A DNA stretch of 64,000 nt from Bacteroidaceae bacterium (GTDB taxonomy: Bacteria > Bacteroidota > Bacteroidia > Bacteroidales > Bacteroidaceae): positions 1-64,000 of the forward strand of contig JAFRTL010000022.1 in assembly GCA_017427065.1 (NCBI GenBank). Direction: 5' to 3'. How positions within the stretch are numbered: position 1 is the first letter of the stretch; each line of letters starts with the position of its first letter. Under the pieces are notes generated by a model. The model ran no database searches. It saw nothing but the letters and a program-made list of their open reading frames with translations, and was not told the origin of the DNA. The position numbers and the translations under genes are program-made. This document shows positions 7,259 through 15,171 of the stretch, in pieces.

Positions 7259-8029
7259 TCAATTACACAGGGCTCCACCGTCTATCACGAAATCTTGTCC
7301 TGTGACAAAACGGGCGGCCTCACTGCTGAGATAGAGGGCACAGTAAGCGATGTCCTCTGCCTCACCCAATATGCCCAAGGGGGATTCTGATTCAAAATGG
7401 GCCTTGAGCTCAGGACGCTGCAGCACACCTCGTGTCATCTCTGTGAGCACGAAACCTGGATAGATGACATTCACGCGGACGCCTTCAGGGCCCAAACGCT
7501 TGGCCAGTGTGTGTGAATAACTGCGGATAGCTCCTTTGGCAGCTGTATAGACCAACGGTCCATTGGACTTCAGAGCGGCCAGCGACGCTATATTGATGAT
7601 GCTGCCACTGTGCTGCTGCGCCATATAAGGCCAGGCATACTTAGTCATCATGAATACACTGTTGAAGTCCACACGCATCACCTTGTCGAAGTTGGCTGTA
7701 TCCATTTCTTTCTGCAAGTCGCCATGAATGCCTTGGGTACCTGCGCTATTGATGAGCACATCAAGCTTTCCGAAGGCTGCCACACAAGCGTCCACGGCTT
7801 GACGACAATTTTCTTCTACACTGAGATCGGCCACTGCATAGGCACAACTGCCACCTGCAGCTTCTATCTCTTGTTTCACCTGTAAGGCTCGTTCTTCCAC
7901 AATATCTACGATGAAGATCTGAGCCCCCGCCTTGGAAAGGAGCTGTGCGCAACTCTTGCCTATACCTGCACCTCCACCTGTAATAAGGGCTACTTTTCCA
8001 TCTGTTCTAAATACCTCTATACCTTTCAT
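7259..8029 (-). CDS. Short-chain dehydrogenase/reductase
   Basis: A 256-residue classical SDR, cytoplasmic. The cofactor motif TGGGAGIG is at residues 17-24, NSAG at about 95, the catalytic serine at 150 and YTAAK (Tyr162, Lys166) in the expected order. Acidic VDIVEE after beta-2 favours NAD(H) over NADP(H). GQDFVIDGGALCN is the usual C-terminal end of this family. The substrate is not predictable. It is first in a run with the serine hydrolase and the CMD/cupin protein, which suggests oxidation of an alcohol released by these enzymes. Confidence 0.9.
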   Translation of the reverse strand: MKGIEVFRTDGKVALITGGGAGIGKSCAQLLSKAGAQIFIVDIVEERALQVKQEIEAAGGSCAYAVADLSVEENCRQAVDACVAAFGKLDVLINSAGTQGIHGDLQKEMDTANFDKVMRVDFNSVFMMTKYAWPYMAQQHSGSIINIASLAALKSNGPLVYTAAKGAIRSYSHTLAKRLGPEGVRVNVIYPGFVLTEMTRGVLQRPELKAHFESESPLGILGEAEDIAYCALYLSSEAARFVTGQDFVIDGGALCN

Positions 8030-8052
8030 ACGACTAAGTTTTATTCATGTTG

Positions 8053-8060
8053 CAAAATTA
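8053..8060 (-). promoter_or_regulatory. -7 box of the SDR operon
   Basis: TAATTTTG followed by C on the minus strand, 23 bases before the ATG at 8029, matches the Bacteroidetes TAnnTTTG form. Confidence 0.55.
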
Positions 8061-8080
8061 ATACTATTTTGGATAGCGGC

Positions 8081-8111
8081 GTTGTCCTTTTAATTGGAAA
8101 GTTGTCCTTTT
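8081..8111. promoter_or_regulatory. Direct repeats upstream of the SDR promoter
   Basis: GTTGTCCTTTT occurs at 8081-8091 and again at 8101-8111, exactly 20 bases apart. They lie where the -33 element and the region just upstream should be for the promoter at 8053-8060. Two direct repeats spaced by about two helical turns beside the promoter is the layout of many AraC-type activator sites. Confidence 0.4.
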
Positions 8112-8138
8112 GCGGCTTTGACGCTGCAAGCCAACTCA

Positions 8139-9788
8139 TTAAAATGAGGCCTCGCTCACCACTTGCTCTATCCAACGGAAGAGATCATTGAGGTTATAGT
8201 CGCCAGAATGTGGGCGATTGTATGGCAAGGCGAAATCTACATCATAGCCATTGTTGACCAACTTAGTGTAGAGATTCACAGGTACAGGGAAGCTGGTGTC
8301 ACGATCGCGCCCTCCATGACGGATGTACCAATGTGGAGCTGTCTGACTCACGCCATCGCCAATGAAATTCATAGGGTTGTAGATGCGTACGCGCTCTGCC
8401 AATGCAGGATCTATCTCGCTGCTGCCTGTGGCCTTCTGGAGGCTATAGGCGGTAAAGTTGACAGAAGAGCCTGTAGCATCGCCAAAGACATTGTTCTCTG
8501 GAGAAGCGCTGCCACCCTCTACACCCTTCTGGTCGAATGCAGGAGGATTCTTCAGGCGCTGGGCATTGGCCACATAAGTGAGGTAGGTAGGCATGTCGAG
8601 ATCTATCACGAAGTCACCTTGACGAGGTTGTTGGAACTGCACAGCACCACCAGGGCCAAAGGATGGCGCCTGGCGATTATTGGCACCCTGTGGGCCTTGT
8701 CCCTGAGGACCACCTTGACCTTGAGGACCCTGAGGACGCTGTCCTTGTGGGCCACCCTGTCCTCTGCCAGGCATGCCACCACCAAAACCACGGGCTGCTA
8801 CCTCGTTATATTTCACGCCAAGATTGTCTGGAAGGTCCACTCCTTCATCCTTGGCACGCTGCAGAGATGCAATAAGGAACGACTTCAAGTAATCCATGTA
8901 ATTATCTGATGTAATGGCTGTTCCGTCTGCCTTCTTCAATCCAAGGCTATTGAGATAAGCCGGGTATGCAGCAGCTAATTCCTCAGACACTTTCTTCTGT
9001 GCATCCGTCAGTCCACGCTGATCATTCAGGAAGCCATAGAGCCACTCATATGCCATATCAGCATGGTCGAGGTCGATGATAGGGCAATAGCAAACAGCAG
9101 CATAGACATCGTCTGTTGCAGGAGCTGCACCCATGGCTTCCAGGTACTTGTCGTAGGCAGGATTGTTGCCCGTAGCACCCAACAATGAAGACATGGCTCC
9201 ACCTGCGCTGGTACCATCTGTGATGATGAGACGAGAGTCGCCAGGAATCAGATCGTCGTTGTACTTCAGGTAACGAATGGCAGCCTTCAGATCCACTAAT
9301 CCACCAGGCGTGCGACCCGTAAAAACGGTCTCACCAGCGGCATTCTTCACGGTGGAGTTGGAGCCACGTGCCCCTGGGATGCACACCACATAGCCCTCTT
9401 TCAAGGCACGCCCAGAGGCGTCTGTGGCAGAAAGGGTATTGGCAGCAGAGGCCATGTAGCCACCTACATAGTTGCGCAGGAAAATGGGTACGCCTGCCTG
9501 TGCCCCAGCCGACTGCTCTGGCACGTAGATATTCAGAGTCTGGTAGGCAGAGTCCTCTACATTAGTAACATAGAAAATCTTCTCATAAGCCTTGTACTTG
9601 ATGACCTCTCCTGTGGGGAGCGTCAAGGAACCATCTGTTCCACTCTCAGGATGGAAACGGAGTGCAGGAATGACCTGCGAGGGAGGTTCTGCCACATAGC
9701 CCGCAGCAGAGCCCTGTGCCTGTGTGCATGACGAGAAAACGCATGATACTAAACAGGCACCTACAACATAAAGAACGTTCTTTTTCAT
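8139..9788 (-). CDS. Tannase-like (subtype B) lipoprotein hydrolase
   Basis: A 549-residue lipoprotein (MKKNVLYVVGACLVSCVFSSC, lipid cysteine at 21). The body resembles subtype B bacterial tannases, which cleave galloyl esters: nucleophile elbow DGTSAGGAMSSLLGATG (Ser194), IIDLDHADMAYEWLYG, and late YNPMNFIGDG and RHGGRDRDTSFP. The Asp and His of the triad would be in the RDRDTSF and RPHSGDY regions near the C-terminus. An unusual Gly/Pro/Gln-rich block (GGPQGQRPQGPQGQGG and flanks, about residues 340-385) interrupts the domain. I chose the ATG at 9788, giving a clean lipoprotein signal; an upstream ATG at 9812 spoils it. It has its own -7 box (9824-9831) and is followed by the SDR operon. 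Tannase activity is inferred from motifs. Confidence 0.7.
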   Translation of the reverse strand: MKKNVLYVVGACLVSCVFSSCTQAQGSAAGYVAEPPSQVIPALRFHPESGTDGSLTLPTGEVIKYKAYEKIFYVTNVEDSAYQTLNIYVPEQSAGAQAGVPIFLRNYVGGYMASAANTLSATDASGRALKEGYVVCIPGARGSNSTVKNAAGETVFTGRTPGGLVDLKAAIRYLKYNDDLIPGDSRLIITDGTSAGGAMSSLLGATGNNPAYDKYLEAMGAAPATDDVYAAVCYCPIIDLDHADMAYEWLYGFLNDQRGLTDAQKKVSEELAAAYPAYLNSLGLKKADGTAITSDNYMDYLKSFLIASLQRAKDEGVDLPDNLGVKYNEVAARGFGGGMPGRGQGGPQGQRPQGPQGQGGPQGQGPQGANNRQAPSFGPGGAVQFQQPRQGDFVIDLDMPTYLTYVANAQRLKNPPAFDQKGVEGGSASPENNVFGDATGSSVNFTAYSLQKATGSSEIDPALAERVRIYNPMNFIGDGVSQTAPHWYIRHGGRDRDTSFPVPVNLYTKLVNNGYDVDFALPYNRPHSGDYNLNDLFRWIEQVVSEASF

Positions 9789-9823
9789 CTGATTTATTCT
9801 AACTATTATCATATTATCTGTAG

Positions 9824-9831
9824 CAAAGATA
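9824..9831 (-). promoter_or_regulatory. -7 box of the tannase-like gene
   Basis: TATCTTTG on the minus strand, 35 bases before the ATG at 9788. Confidence 0.5.
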
Positions 9832-9839
9832 GAAAAAGT

Positions 9840-9872
9840 TTTGCCAGAATCGAATAAATTTGTTTAAATTTG
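9840..9872 (+). promoter_or_regulatory. Promoter of the NPP phosphodiesterase gene
   Basis: TTTG at 9840-9843 and TAAATTTG at 9865-9872 are separated by 21 bases, as in the Bacteroidetes primary-sigma consensus. A second TAAATTTG copy lies at 9855-9862. Confidence 0.6.
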
Positions 9873-9898
9873 TGGCACATAAATTAATCGGCATTTTT

Positions 9899-11089
9899 AT
9901 GATGAAAAGACCTATTCTCTTACTCTCTCTGCTGCTCGTGGCGCTGACGCTGCAAGCCAAGAAGACTTATACCATCGTGGTCTCACTGGATGGTTTCCGC
10001 TGGGACTATACTCAGAAATATAATGCCCCAAACATCACTAAGATGGGACAGGAAGGTGTGTGGACGAATATGCTCCCCTCCTATCCTGCTTCGACTTTTC
10101 CGAACCACTACGCCATAGCTACGGGACTGGTGCCCGATCATCATGGCATCGTGAACAATACGTTCTGGGATCCTGCCACGCAGACGACCTTCTCGTCGGG
10201 CAATCCGGAGACCAGCAGCAATGGCTACTACTTTGGGGGTGAGCCTATCTGGCTCACGGCTCAGCATCAGGGACTGCATACGTCTGTGGTGTATTGGGTG
10301 GGCTCTGATGTGGCAGTGCATGGCGAATTCCCTGATTCGTATAAGTCGTATCGCGAGCCACCATTGCTAGACTACTACGCCCGTGTGGATACGGCCATGG
10401 CGCATCTGAGTAAGCCTAAGAGTGAGCGTCCACGACTGGTGATGATCTACTTCGATGAACCTGATGCTCAGGGGCATCACCATGGTCCTGATTCGCCAGA
10501 GGTGGCCAAGGCTGTGGAGCGTGTGGACAGTGTGATAGGTTATCTGCGCAGTGAGATCAGCAAGTTGAAGATTGCCAAGCAGGTGAACCTTATCGTGCTG
10601 GCAGACCATGGCATGAGCAGCATCAGCGATGAGCGCTGTGTGCGACCATCTGACTATATCAATCCGGAATGGATAGAACACATAGTGCCGGGTATCCCTG
10701 CCTACATCTTCAGTAAGCCGCAGTATCGCGACTCTATCGCACAGGCATTGGAGCACACGCCACATGTACAGTATTATAAAAAGGAGAATATCCCAGCTCT
10801 GATGCAGTTTGGCACCAATGAGCGTGCAGGGGATATCGTGGTGGTACCCGATCTAGGGTGGCAGTTCAGCGACGTTCCTAAGCATCAGGAAGGCAATCAT
10901 GGGTATGATCCACACGACAAGGAGATGTGGGCGCTCTTCCGTGCGGTGGGACCATCGTTCAAGAAGGGTGGCTACAAGTCCAGCATGTTCCAGAACATCG
11001 ACATCTATCCGCTGCTTTGCCACCTGCTAGGCATCAAGCCTGCCCCTGTGGATGGTAAGTTCGAACGGATCAGGGAAATATTGAAATAA
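9899..11089 (+). CDS. Ectonucleotide pyrophosphatase/phosphodiesterase family protein
   Basis: An exported metalloenzyme of the alkaline phosphatase superfamily (NPP branch), 396 residues from the ATG at 9899. Signal peptide MMKRPILLLSLLLVALTLQA. The zinc ligands and nucleophile are all present: SLDGFRWDY (first Asp), PASTFPNHYAIATGLVPDHH (nucleophile Thr), DEPDAQGHHHGPDS, ADHGMSS and GNHGYDPH. NPPs hydrolyse phosphodiester or pyrophosphate bonds in nucleotides or lipids; the exact substrate is open. Length is normal for the bacterial proteins. It is divergent from the tannase-like gene and ends at a strong bidirectional terminator shared with the LUD gene. Confidence 0.9.
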   Translation: MMKRPILLLSLLLVALTLQAKKTYTIVVSLDGFRWDYTQKYNAPNITKMGQEGVWTNMLPSYPASTFPNHYAIATGLVPDHHGIVNNTFWDPATQTTFSSGNPETSSNGYYFGGEPIWLTAQHQGLHTSVVYWVGSDVAVHGEFPDSYKSYREPPLLDYYARVDTAMAHLSKPKSERPRLVMIYFDEPDAQGHHHGPDSPEVAKAVERVDSVIGYLRSEISKLKIAKQVNLIVLADHGMSSISDERCVRPSDYINPEWIEHIVPGIPAYIFSKPQYRDSIAQALEHTPHVQYYKKENIPALMQFGTNERAGDIVVVPDLGWQFSDVPKHQEGNHGYDPHDKEMWALFRAVGPSFKKGGYKSSMFQNIDIYPLLCHLLGIKPAPVDGKFERIREILK

Positions 11090-11092
11090 AAG

Positions 11093-11123
11093 AAGAGAGG
11101 CTCCCGTTAAGGAGCCTCTCTTT
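11093..11123. terminator. Bidirectional terminator
   Basis: The arms AAGAGAGGCTCC and GGAGCCTCTCTT form a 12-base stem with a six-base loop. T-rich sequence follows on the plus strand and the A-rich left flank gives T residues on the minus strand. It sits between the convergent NPP and LUD genes, inside the last few bases before the LUD stop. Confidence 0.8.
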
Positions 11124-11124
11124 A

Positions 11125-11760
11125 TTAATACCCTAAATCCTCTCCTACCAACACCACGGTGTGGCGACCAGCAGGGAAGCTGTTGCGCACTACTTGCAGC
11201 ACGTTGCAGATGCAGGCGGGCGACAAGCATTCATGGCACACGCCATCAGCGGTACAAGGCGTGGCAGAACCTAAACGGGAGGTGTTGATAGGCGCTGCGG
11301 TATGACGGGCACGGCTGATGGCTTCTTCTACGTTGCGCGCCACCTTATTCAGTCCAATCACATGGATCACACGTTTAGGGCCAAAGGTGATGGCAGCCAC
11401 ACGGTTGCCCCTGCCATCGATGTTCACTATCTGCCCCTCCTCCGTGATGGCATTCGCACTCGTGATGAAAAAGTCGGCTCCCAGTGCCTGATGATACACC
11501 ACATCTGCCTCCTCTGGCGAAGTGGCCAAATCACGATCATACACCACATAGTCGGCAGCTTTGATGGCAGCCGTCAGTCCCATGTCGCGTATGGTCATGG
11601 AACCTCCCCATGACACGGAGCTACCTGCAGGCATCAGTTCCAGCACCTGCTTCACAGCCTCGTCAGCACTTGCGAAGTAGTAAGCTTCGAAATGTCTCTT
11701 CTGTAATGCCTTCACCAGTTTTTCACCCAGCAAGGCGTTTCGTTTTTCTATAGCAGTCAT
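11125..11760 (-). CDS. LUD-domain protein (lactate utilisation LutC/YkgG type)
   Basis: A 211-residue cytoplasmic protein of the LUD (DUF162) family. Typical segments are GSSVSWGGSMTIRDMGL (residues about 46-62), GADFFITSANAITEEGQIVN and FGPKRVIHVIGLNKVA. Family members take part in lactate oxidation, but the partners LutA and LutB are not here; solitary LUD proteins are common in Bacteroidetes and of unknown role. A cysteine cluster near the C-terminus (PCTADGVCHECLSPACIC, about residues 168-185) could bind a metal or an iron-sulfur cluster and is a notable addition. Promoter: TATCTTTG on the minus strand at 11781-11788. Confidence 0.85.
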   Translation of the reverse strand: MTAIEKRNALLGEKLVKALQKRHFEAYYFASADEAVKQVLELMPAGSSVSWGGSMTIRDMGLTAAIKAADYVVYDRDLATSPEEADVVYHQALGADFFITSANAITEEGQIVNIDGRGNRVAAITFGPKRVIHVIGLNKVARNVEEAISRARHTAAPINTSRLGSATPCTADGVCHECLSPACICNVLQVVRNSFPAGRHTVVLVGEDLGY

Positions 11761-11775
11761 AAAATTACGGGTTTA

Positions 11776-11807
11776 TTTGGCAAAGATAAGAAAAATATCT
11801 ACTTTTG
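11776..11807. promoter_or_regulatory. Overlapping divergent promoters
   Basis: On the plus strand TTTG (11776-11779) and TACTTTTG (11800-11807), 20 bases apart, drive the metallo-hydrolase. On the minus strand TATCTTTG (11781-11788) drives the LUD gene. The two promoters overlap, so use of one could exclude the other. Confidence 0.6.
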
Positions 11808-11849
11808 GAGCATCAAAACTAACGAAAAGTAACTTAACAATTAAAAATT

Positions 11850-12593
11850 ATGAAACTGAAAACCCTATTATTATCAGCTATGGCTGCTGTGTCTGTTTGT
11901 GCAACTGCACAGAATTATCGTACGGAGACATTCAAGACTCAGAGTGGTAAGGATGTTGTCATTACCCTCATCAAGCATGCCTCTCTTATCGTGAACTACG
12001 ACAATTTCAACATCGCCATCGACTGCACGCAGCGTTTTGGCGACATGACTGTGGATTATTCTACCATGCCTAAGGCAGACGTGATCCTCGTGACGCATGA
12101 GCATGGCGACCACTTCGACAAGAATGCCATCGCACAGTTGGAGAACGAGAAGACGGTGATCATCCTCAATGGGACTTCTCAGAAGCAACTGGAGCGTGGG
12201 GATGTGATAGCCAACTTCCAGAGCCGCCATCTGCGTGGGGATATCTTGTTGGAAAGTGTACCTGCTTACAACACCACTCCCGACCGTCAGCGCTTCCATC
12301 CACAAGGCAATGGCAATGGCTATGTGCTCACCATCGACGGACTGCGTATCTACATTGCTGGCGATACGGAGGACATTCCTGAAATGGCTAATCTGAAGGA
12401 CATCGATGTGGCTTTCTTGCCAGTGAACCAACCTTACACCATGACCGTGGGACAGGCTTTCCATGCGGCACAGACCATCAAGCCTAAAGTGCTCTTCCCT
12501 TACCACTACAGTCAGACACCTATCGACGAACTGAAGCAGTTGCTCGATAGTGCTAATTCTGGCATCGATGTTCGTATTCGTGACATGCAGTAA
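11850..12593 (+). CDS. Exported metallo-beta-lactamase-fold hydrolase (UlaG-like)
   Basis: A 247-residue MBL-fold protein with a signal peptide (MKLKTLLLSAMAAVSVCATA, then QNYRT). The metal-binding motif THEHGDHFD is at about residues 88-96, with AGDTED (bridging Asp) at about 170 and FPYHYSQTP supplying the last histidine. The arrangement fits the UlaG/YtnP-like branch of small hydrolases rather than true beta-lactamases. Location is probably periplasmic. The reaction is unknown. It is a single gene with its own promoter and a strong terminator after it. Confidence 0.85.
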   Translation: MKLKTLLLSAMAAVSVCATAQNYRTETFKTQSGKDVVITLIKHASLIVNYDNFNIAIDCTQRFGDMTVDYSTMPKADVILVTHEHGDHFDKNAIAQLENEKTVIILNGTSQKQLERGDVIANFQSRHLRGDILLESVPAYNTTPDRQRFHPQGNGNGYVLTIDGLRIYIAGDTEDIPEMANLKDIDVAFLPVNQPYTMTVGQAFHAAQTIKPKVLFPYHYSQTPIDELKQLLDSANSGIDVRIRDMQ

Positions 12594-12615
12594 ATTATAG
12601 AAACCGCTATATGCC

Positions 12616-12651
12616 AATAGTCCGAACCCTTCTGGATTCGGACTATTTTTA
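12616..12651. terminator. Terminator between convergent genes
   Basis: AATAGTCCGAA (12616-12626) and TTCGGACTATT (12637-12647) form an 11-base stem followed by TTT on the plus strand. Confidence 0.8.
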
Positions 12652-12670
12652 TGCTTGGACTCTACGTTTC

Positions 12671-13489
12671 TTAATCCAACTCTATCTTCCCCTTCATGGC
12701 CTTGGTGATGAGCTTACCAGCAAGATTAGGAGCCAAGCGGGTAAGTTTATCCATGGCTTTGCAGTCGTGCCCTATCTTGATGCGCTTCTTGCCACGCTCC
12801 ATGCCACGCACGATGACTTCTGCAGCATCTTCAGGCATGGTAAGCAGCATCCCCTTGTGTTGTTCAATCACTTCACGTGAGATCTCCACATTGGAAGCGC
12901 CAGAGTTCTTCTGGATGTTGGTGGCGATGGAACCAGGGAACACCACAGACACTTGGCACTTGGTATCAGCCAATTCGCACATCAGTCCTTCCGTCATCAG
13001 TTTCACAGCGGCCTTGGAAGCACCATAAGTCACCTGTCCAGGAACAGGCAAGAAAGAGCCCATGCTCGCCACATTCACCACGTGGGCCTCTGGACGCGTG
13101 AGCAGGTATGGCAAGAACGTCTTGAGCACATAGAGTGTGCCATAGAAGTTGATGTTCATCACGCGCTCTATCTCTGAATAAGGGGTATCTGCCAGGGCGC
13201 TGAACTTCTGGATGATGCCCGCATTGTTGATCAGTCCGTCGAGTTGTCCGAACTTCCCTATAATCTCATCCTTCAGACCCTCGATAAGGGCACGGTCGGT
13301 AATATTCGCCACTACAGGAGCCACACGATCCTTCAGTTCGCCAGCCTTCTCCACCGTACCTTCCAAGGCCGTAGGATTGAGATCGAGCGCCACCACACGG
13401 GCACCCTTCTTCAGAAGATTCAACACTAACTCGCGGCCCATGCCACCGCCTGCACCTGTCACTAAAATCACTTTGTCCTTTACTTTCAT
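12671..13489 (-). CDS. Short-chain dehydrogenase/reductase
   Basis: A 272-residue SDR. Motifs in order: VTGAGGGMGREL (cofactor loop), LINNAGIIQKFSAL, VVNVASMGSFLPVPGQ (catalytic Ser) and YGASKAAVK (Tyr, Lys). The C-terminal 60 residues are basic (RGMERGKKRIKIGHDCKAMD) and longer than in the core family, as in lipid- or acyl-processing SDRs that sit on membranes; that link is inference. The start at 13489 (MKVKDKVILVTG) is favoured; a further-upstream start would run into the promoter TACCTTTG (minus strand, 13514-13521). Stand-alone gene. Confidence 0.88.
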   Translation of the reverse strand: MKVKDKVILVTGAGGGMGRELVLNLLKKGARVVALDLNPTALEGTVEKAGELKDRVAPVVANITDRALIEGLKDEIIGKFGQLDGLINNAGIIQKFSALADTPYSEIERVMNINFYGTLYVLKTFLPYLLTRPEAHVVNVASMGSFLPVPGQVTYGASKAAVKLMTEGLMCELADTKCQVSVVFPGSIATNIQKNSGASNVEISREVIEQHKGMLLTMPEDAAEVIVRGMERGKKRIKIGHDCKAMDKLTRLAPNLAGKLITKAMKGKIELD

Positions 13490-13513
13490 AACGCTATCAA
13501 TTTTATTTTTCTG

Positions 13514-13521
13514 CAAAGGTA
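13514..13521 (-). promoter_or_regulatory. -7 box of the SDR gene at 12671-13489
   Basis: TACCTTTGC on the minus strand, 24 bases before the chosen ATG; it decides against the longer reading from 13516. Confidence 0.55.
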
Positions 13522-13661
13522 GGGCCTTTCTGGGAGCCTCAAAAGGTCAATTTCGCCACAGATTTATATCAAATGCAGCTATTTGTTCAAAAAAAAGCGA
13601 TTTTTTGATGCAAGGTTTTCGTAATTTTGCATTTAGTGAGTAAAGAAAAGACGATTTAGTT

Positions 13662-14414
13662 ATGAAAACAATGCGAATAATAACGATGTTGGCAGTGGCT
13701 ACATTAGTGCTGTGTGGCCTCCAAGCTTGCTCTGTGGACAATGAATCTGACGCTATTGAAGAGATCAATCAAAAGTTGAGTGTGGCAGACAATGCGGAAA
13801 ACTTAATTCAGGCATTGGTAACCACCAAGACCACTGCTGATGGCCATTTCTACTTGCAGGAGAGTGAAAAGCGCTTGCTGAATCCTGTGAACATGCCCAC
13901 CTCGCCTTACAACGGCAAGGAGGTTAGAGCCATCGTGTACTACACGGAAGTGGTGCAGACAGCCACTAATCAAGCGGGTATGGTGGATGTGTATGTGAAA
14001 TGGATAGACGAGATACATACTAGAAGTGCCTCATTGCTGGAAGGTGCAGCAGGAACAGATAGCGATGATAAAGATTGGGAAGAGACTTTTACGAAACTTC
14101 CTATAGACATTGTGAATGATTGGGTGAATTCGCTCACGGACGGCTATCTGACGTTGCACTATCATGCGTTGGAAAACAATCTGTGTGACGTCTATCTGCT
14201 CACAGGCCGAAATCCCCATGATCCTTACGAGATGATCTTATATGGCTATCCATGGGTGAGCATCAACAACACCATAATGCCATCAGATGGTCTGGTGGCT
14301 TACAAACTCGATAATCTGCCTCCCACTGGTGGAGACGTGAAGATAGCCACCCTGCGTTGGTTCTCTCCCACAGGATGGAAGCAGGCGCAGTTTTATTACA
14401 AAACGAGAGAGTAA
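13662..14414 (+). CDS. NigD-like lipoprotein
   Basis: A 250-residue lipoprotein (signal to LCGLQAC, lipid cysteine at about 23). The body matches the NigD family known from Bacteroidetes: an N-terminal OB-like barrel with REVRAIVYYTEV-type and DVYVKWIDEIHTR strands, then a C-terminal beta-sandwich with the end DVKIATLRWFSPTGW. NigD proteins are secreted and often belong to operons for nutrient uptake or interbacterial bacteriocin-like loci, but their function is not established. A -7 box TAATTTTG lies at 13622-13629. It is followed by an intergenic inverted-repeat element and the ECF sigma gene. Confidence 0.75.
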   Translation: MKTMRIITMLAVATLVLCGLQACSVDNESDAIEEINQKLSVADNAENLIQALVTTKTTADGHFYLQESEKRLLNPVNMPTSPYNGKEVRAIVYYTEVVQTATNQAGMVDVYVKWIDEIHTRSASLLEGAAGTDSDDKDWEETFTKLPIDIVNDWVNSLTDGYLTLHYHALENNLCDVYLLTGRNPHDPYEMILYGYPWVSINNTIMPSDGLVAYKLDNLPPTGGDVKIATLRWFSPTGWKQAQFYYKTRE

Positions 14415-14421
14415 TATAAAA

Positions 14422-14596
14422 TTGAGGATTGAGAATTGAGAGTTTTGCGATTAAGCGAGAGCAGAGCGATGCTTGCATCAGCTCTGCCGAGCAAGAGCAA
14501 AATCAACGAAGTTAATTGAAAATTGAGAATTGAGAATTTCCATCCGGATGGAGGCATTGCGCAGCATTAATCCTCAATCCTCAATTCTCAATTAAA
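14422..14596. repeat. ATTGAGAATTGA-type inverted-repeat element, copy 1
   Basis: The left end holds direct units of ATTGAGRATTGAG, and the right end their inverted form CCTCAATTCTCAAT. Inside is CCATCCGGATGGAGGCATTG followed by CGCAGC. The same layout and core are seen at 22909-23085, and a decayed form at 41045-41130. It ends directly at the ribosome-binding region of the ECF sigma gene. Confidence 0.75.
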
Positions 14597-14605
14597 AAAG
14601 GAAAG

Positions 14606-15169
14606 TTGGGCAAAGTTTTAAACATATCGGAAGAAAGTCTGGCAAGACGGATGCAGGAGCATGACAGCAATGCCATGAGGCAATTCTATGGCCTTACGGT
14701 GGGATACCTCACGGCCATCTGCTCCCGCTATGTGTTGCAAGAAGACGATGTGAAAGATGTGCTTCAGGAAAGCTATCTGAAGATCTTTGCCTCCATCGAT
14801 CATTTTGCCTATCGTGGAGAAGGCTCGCTTAAAGCTTGGGCGGCTCGGATCACTGTGAATGAGGCACTGATGAGCTTACGCCATACAGCACATCTGGCAG
14901 ACATCACTTATATGGAGAATCTGCCAGAAGTAGCGGAGGAGGATCCCAATGTGGACGATGTGCCTCCAGAGGTGATCCAACAGTTTATCCGCGAATTGCC
15001 TGTGGGCTATCGCACGGTGTTCAACCTCTTTGTGTTCGAGGACCACACCCATCAGGAAATCGCAGAGATGCTGCATATCAAGGAAACCTCATCGGCCTCA
15101 CAACTGTCGAGGGCCAAGAGCATCCTGGCAAAGAAGATAAATGAGTATAAAGCAACTAATAACAAATAG
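14606..15169 (+). CDS. ECF-type RNA polymerase sigma factor
   Basis: A 187-residue sigma-70 family protein of the ECF group. Region 2 is at about residues 15-85 (AICSRYVLQEDDVKDVLQES then YLKIFASIDHFAYRGEGSLK AWA), and region 4 at about 120-180 (LPVGYRTVFNLFVFEDHTHQ EIAEML, followed by a helix-turn-helix). The best start is TTG at 14606, preceded by AAGGAAAG: the codons between this TTG and the first ATG (14651) encode ISEESLARR, which belongs to the conserved N-terminal helix. The next gene starts two bases after its stop and carries the likely anti-sigma part, so the two form a regulatory pair. Confidence 0.85.
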   Translation: MGKVLNISEESLARRMQEHDSNAMRQFYGLTVGYLTAICSRYVLQEDDVKDVLQESYLKIFASIDHFAYRGEGSLKAWAARITVNEALMSLRHTAHLADITYMENLPEVAEEDPNVDDVPPEVIQQFIRELPVGYRTVFNLFVFEDHTHQEIAEMLHIKETSSASQLSRAKSILAKKINEYKATNNK

Positions 15170-15171
15170 CA

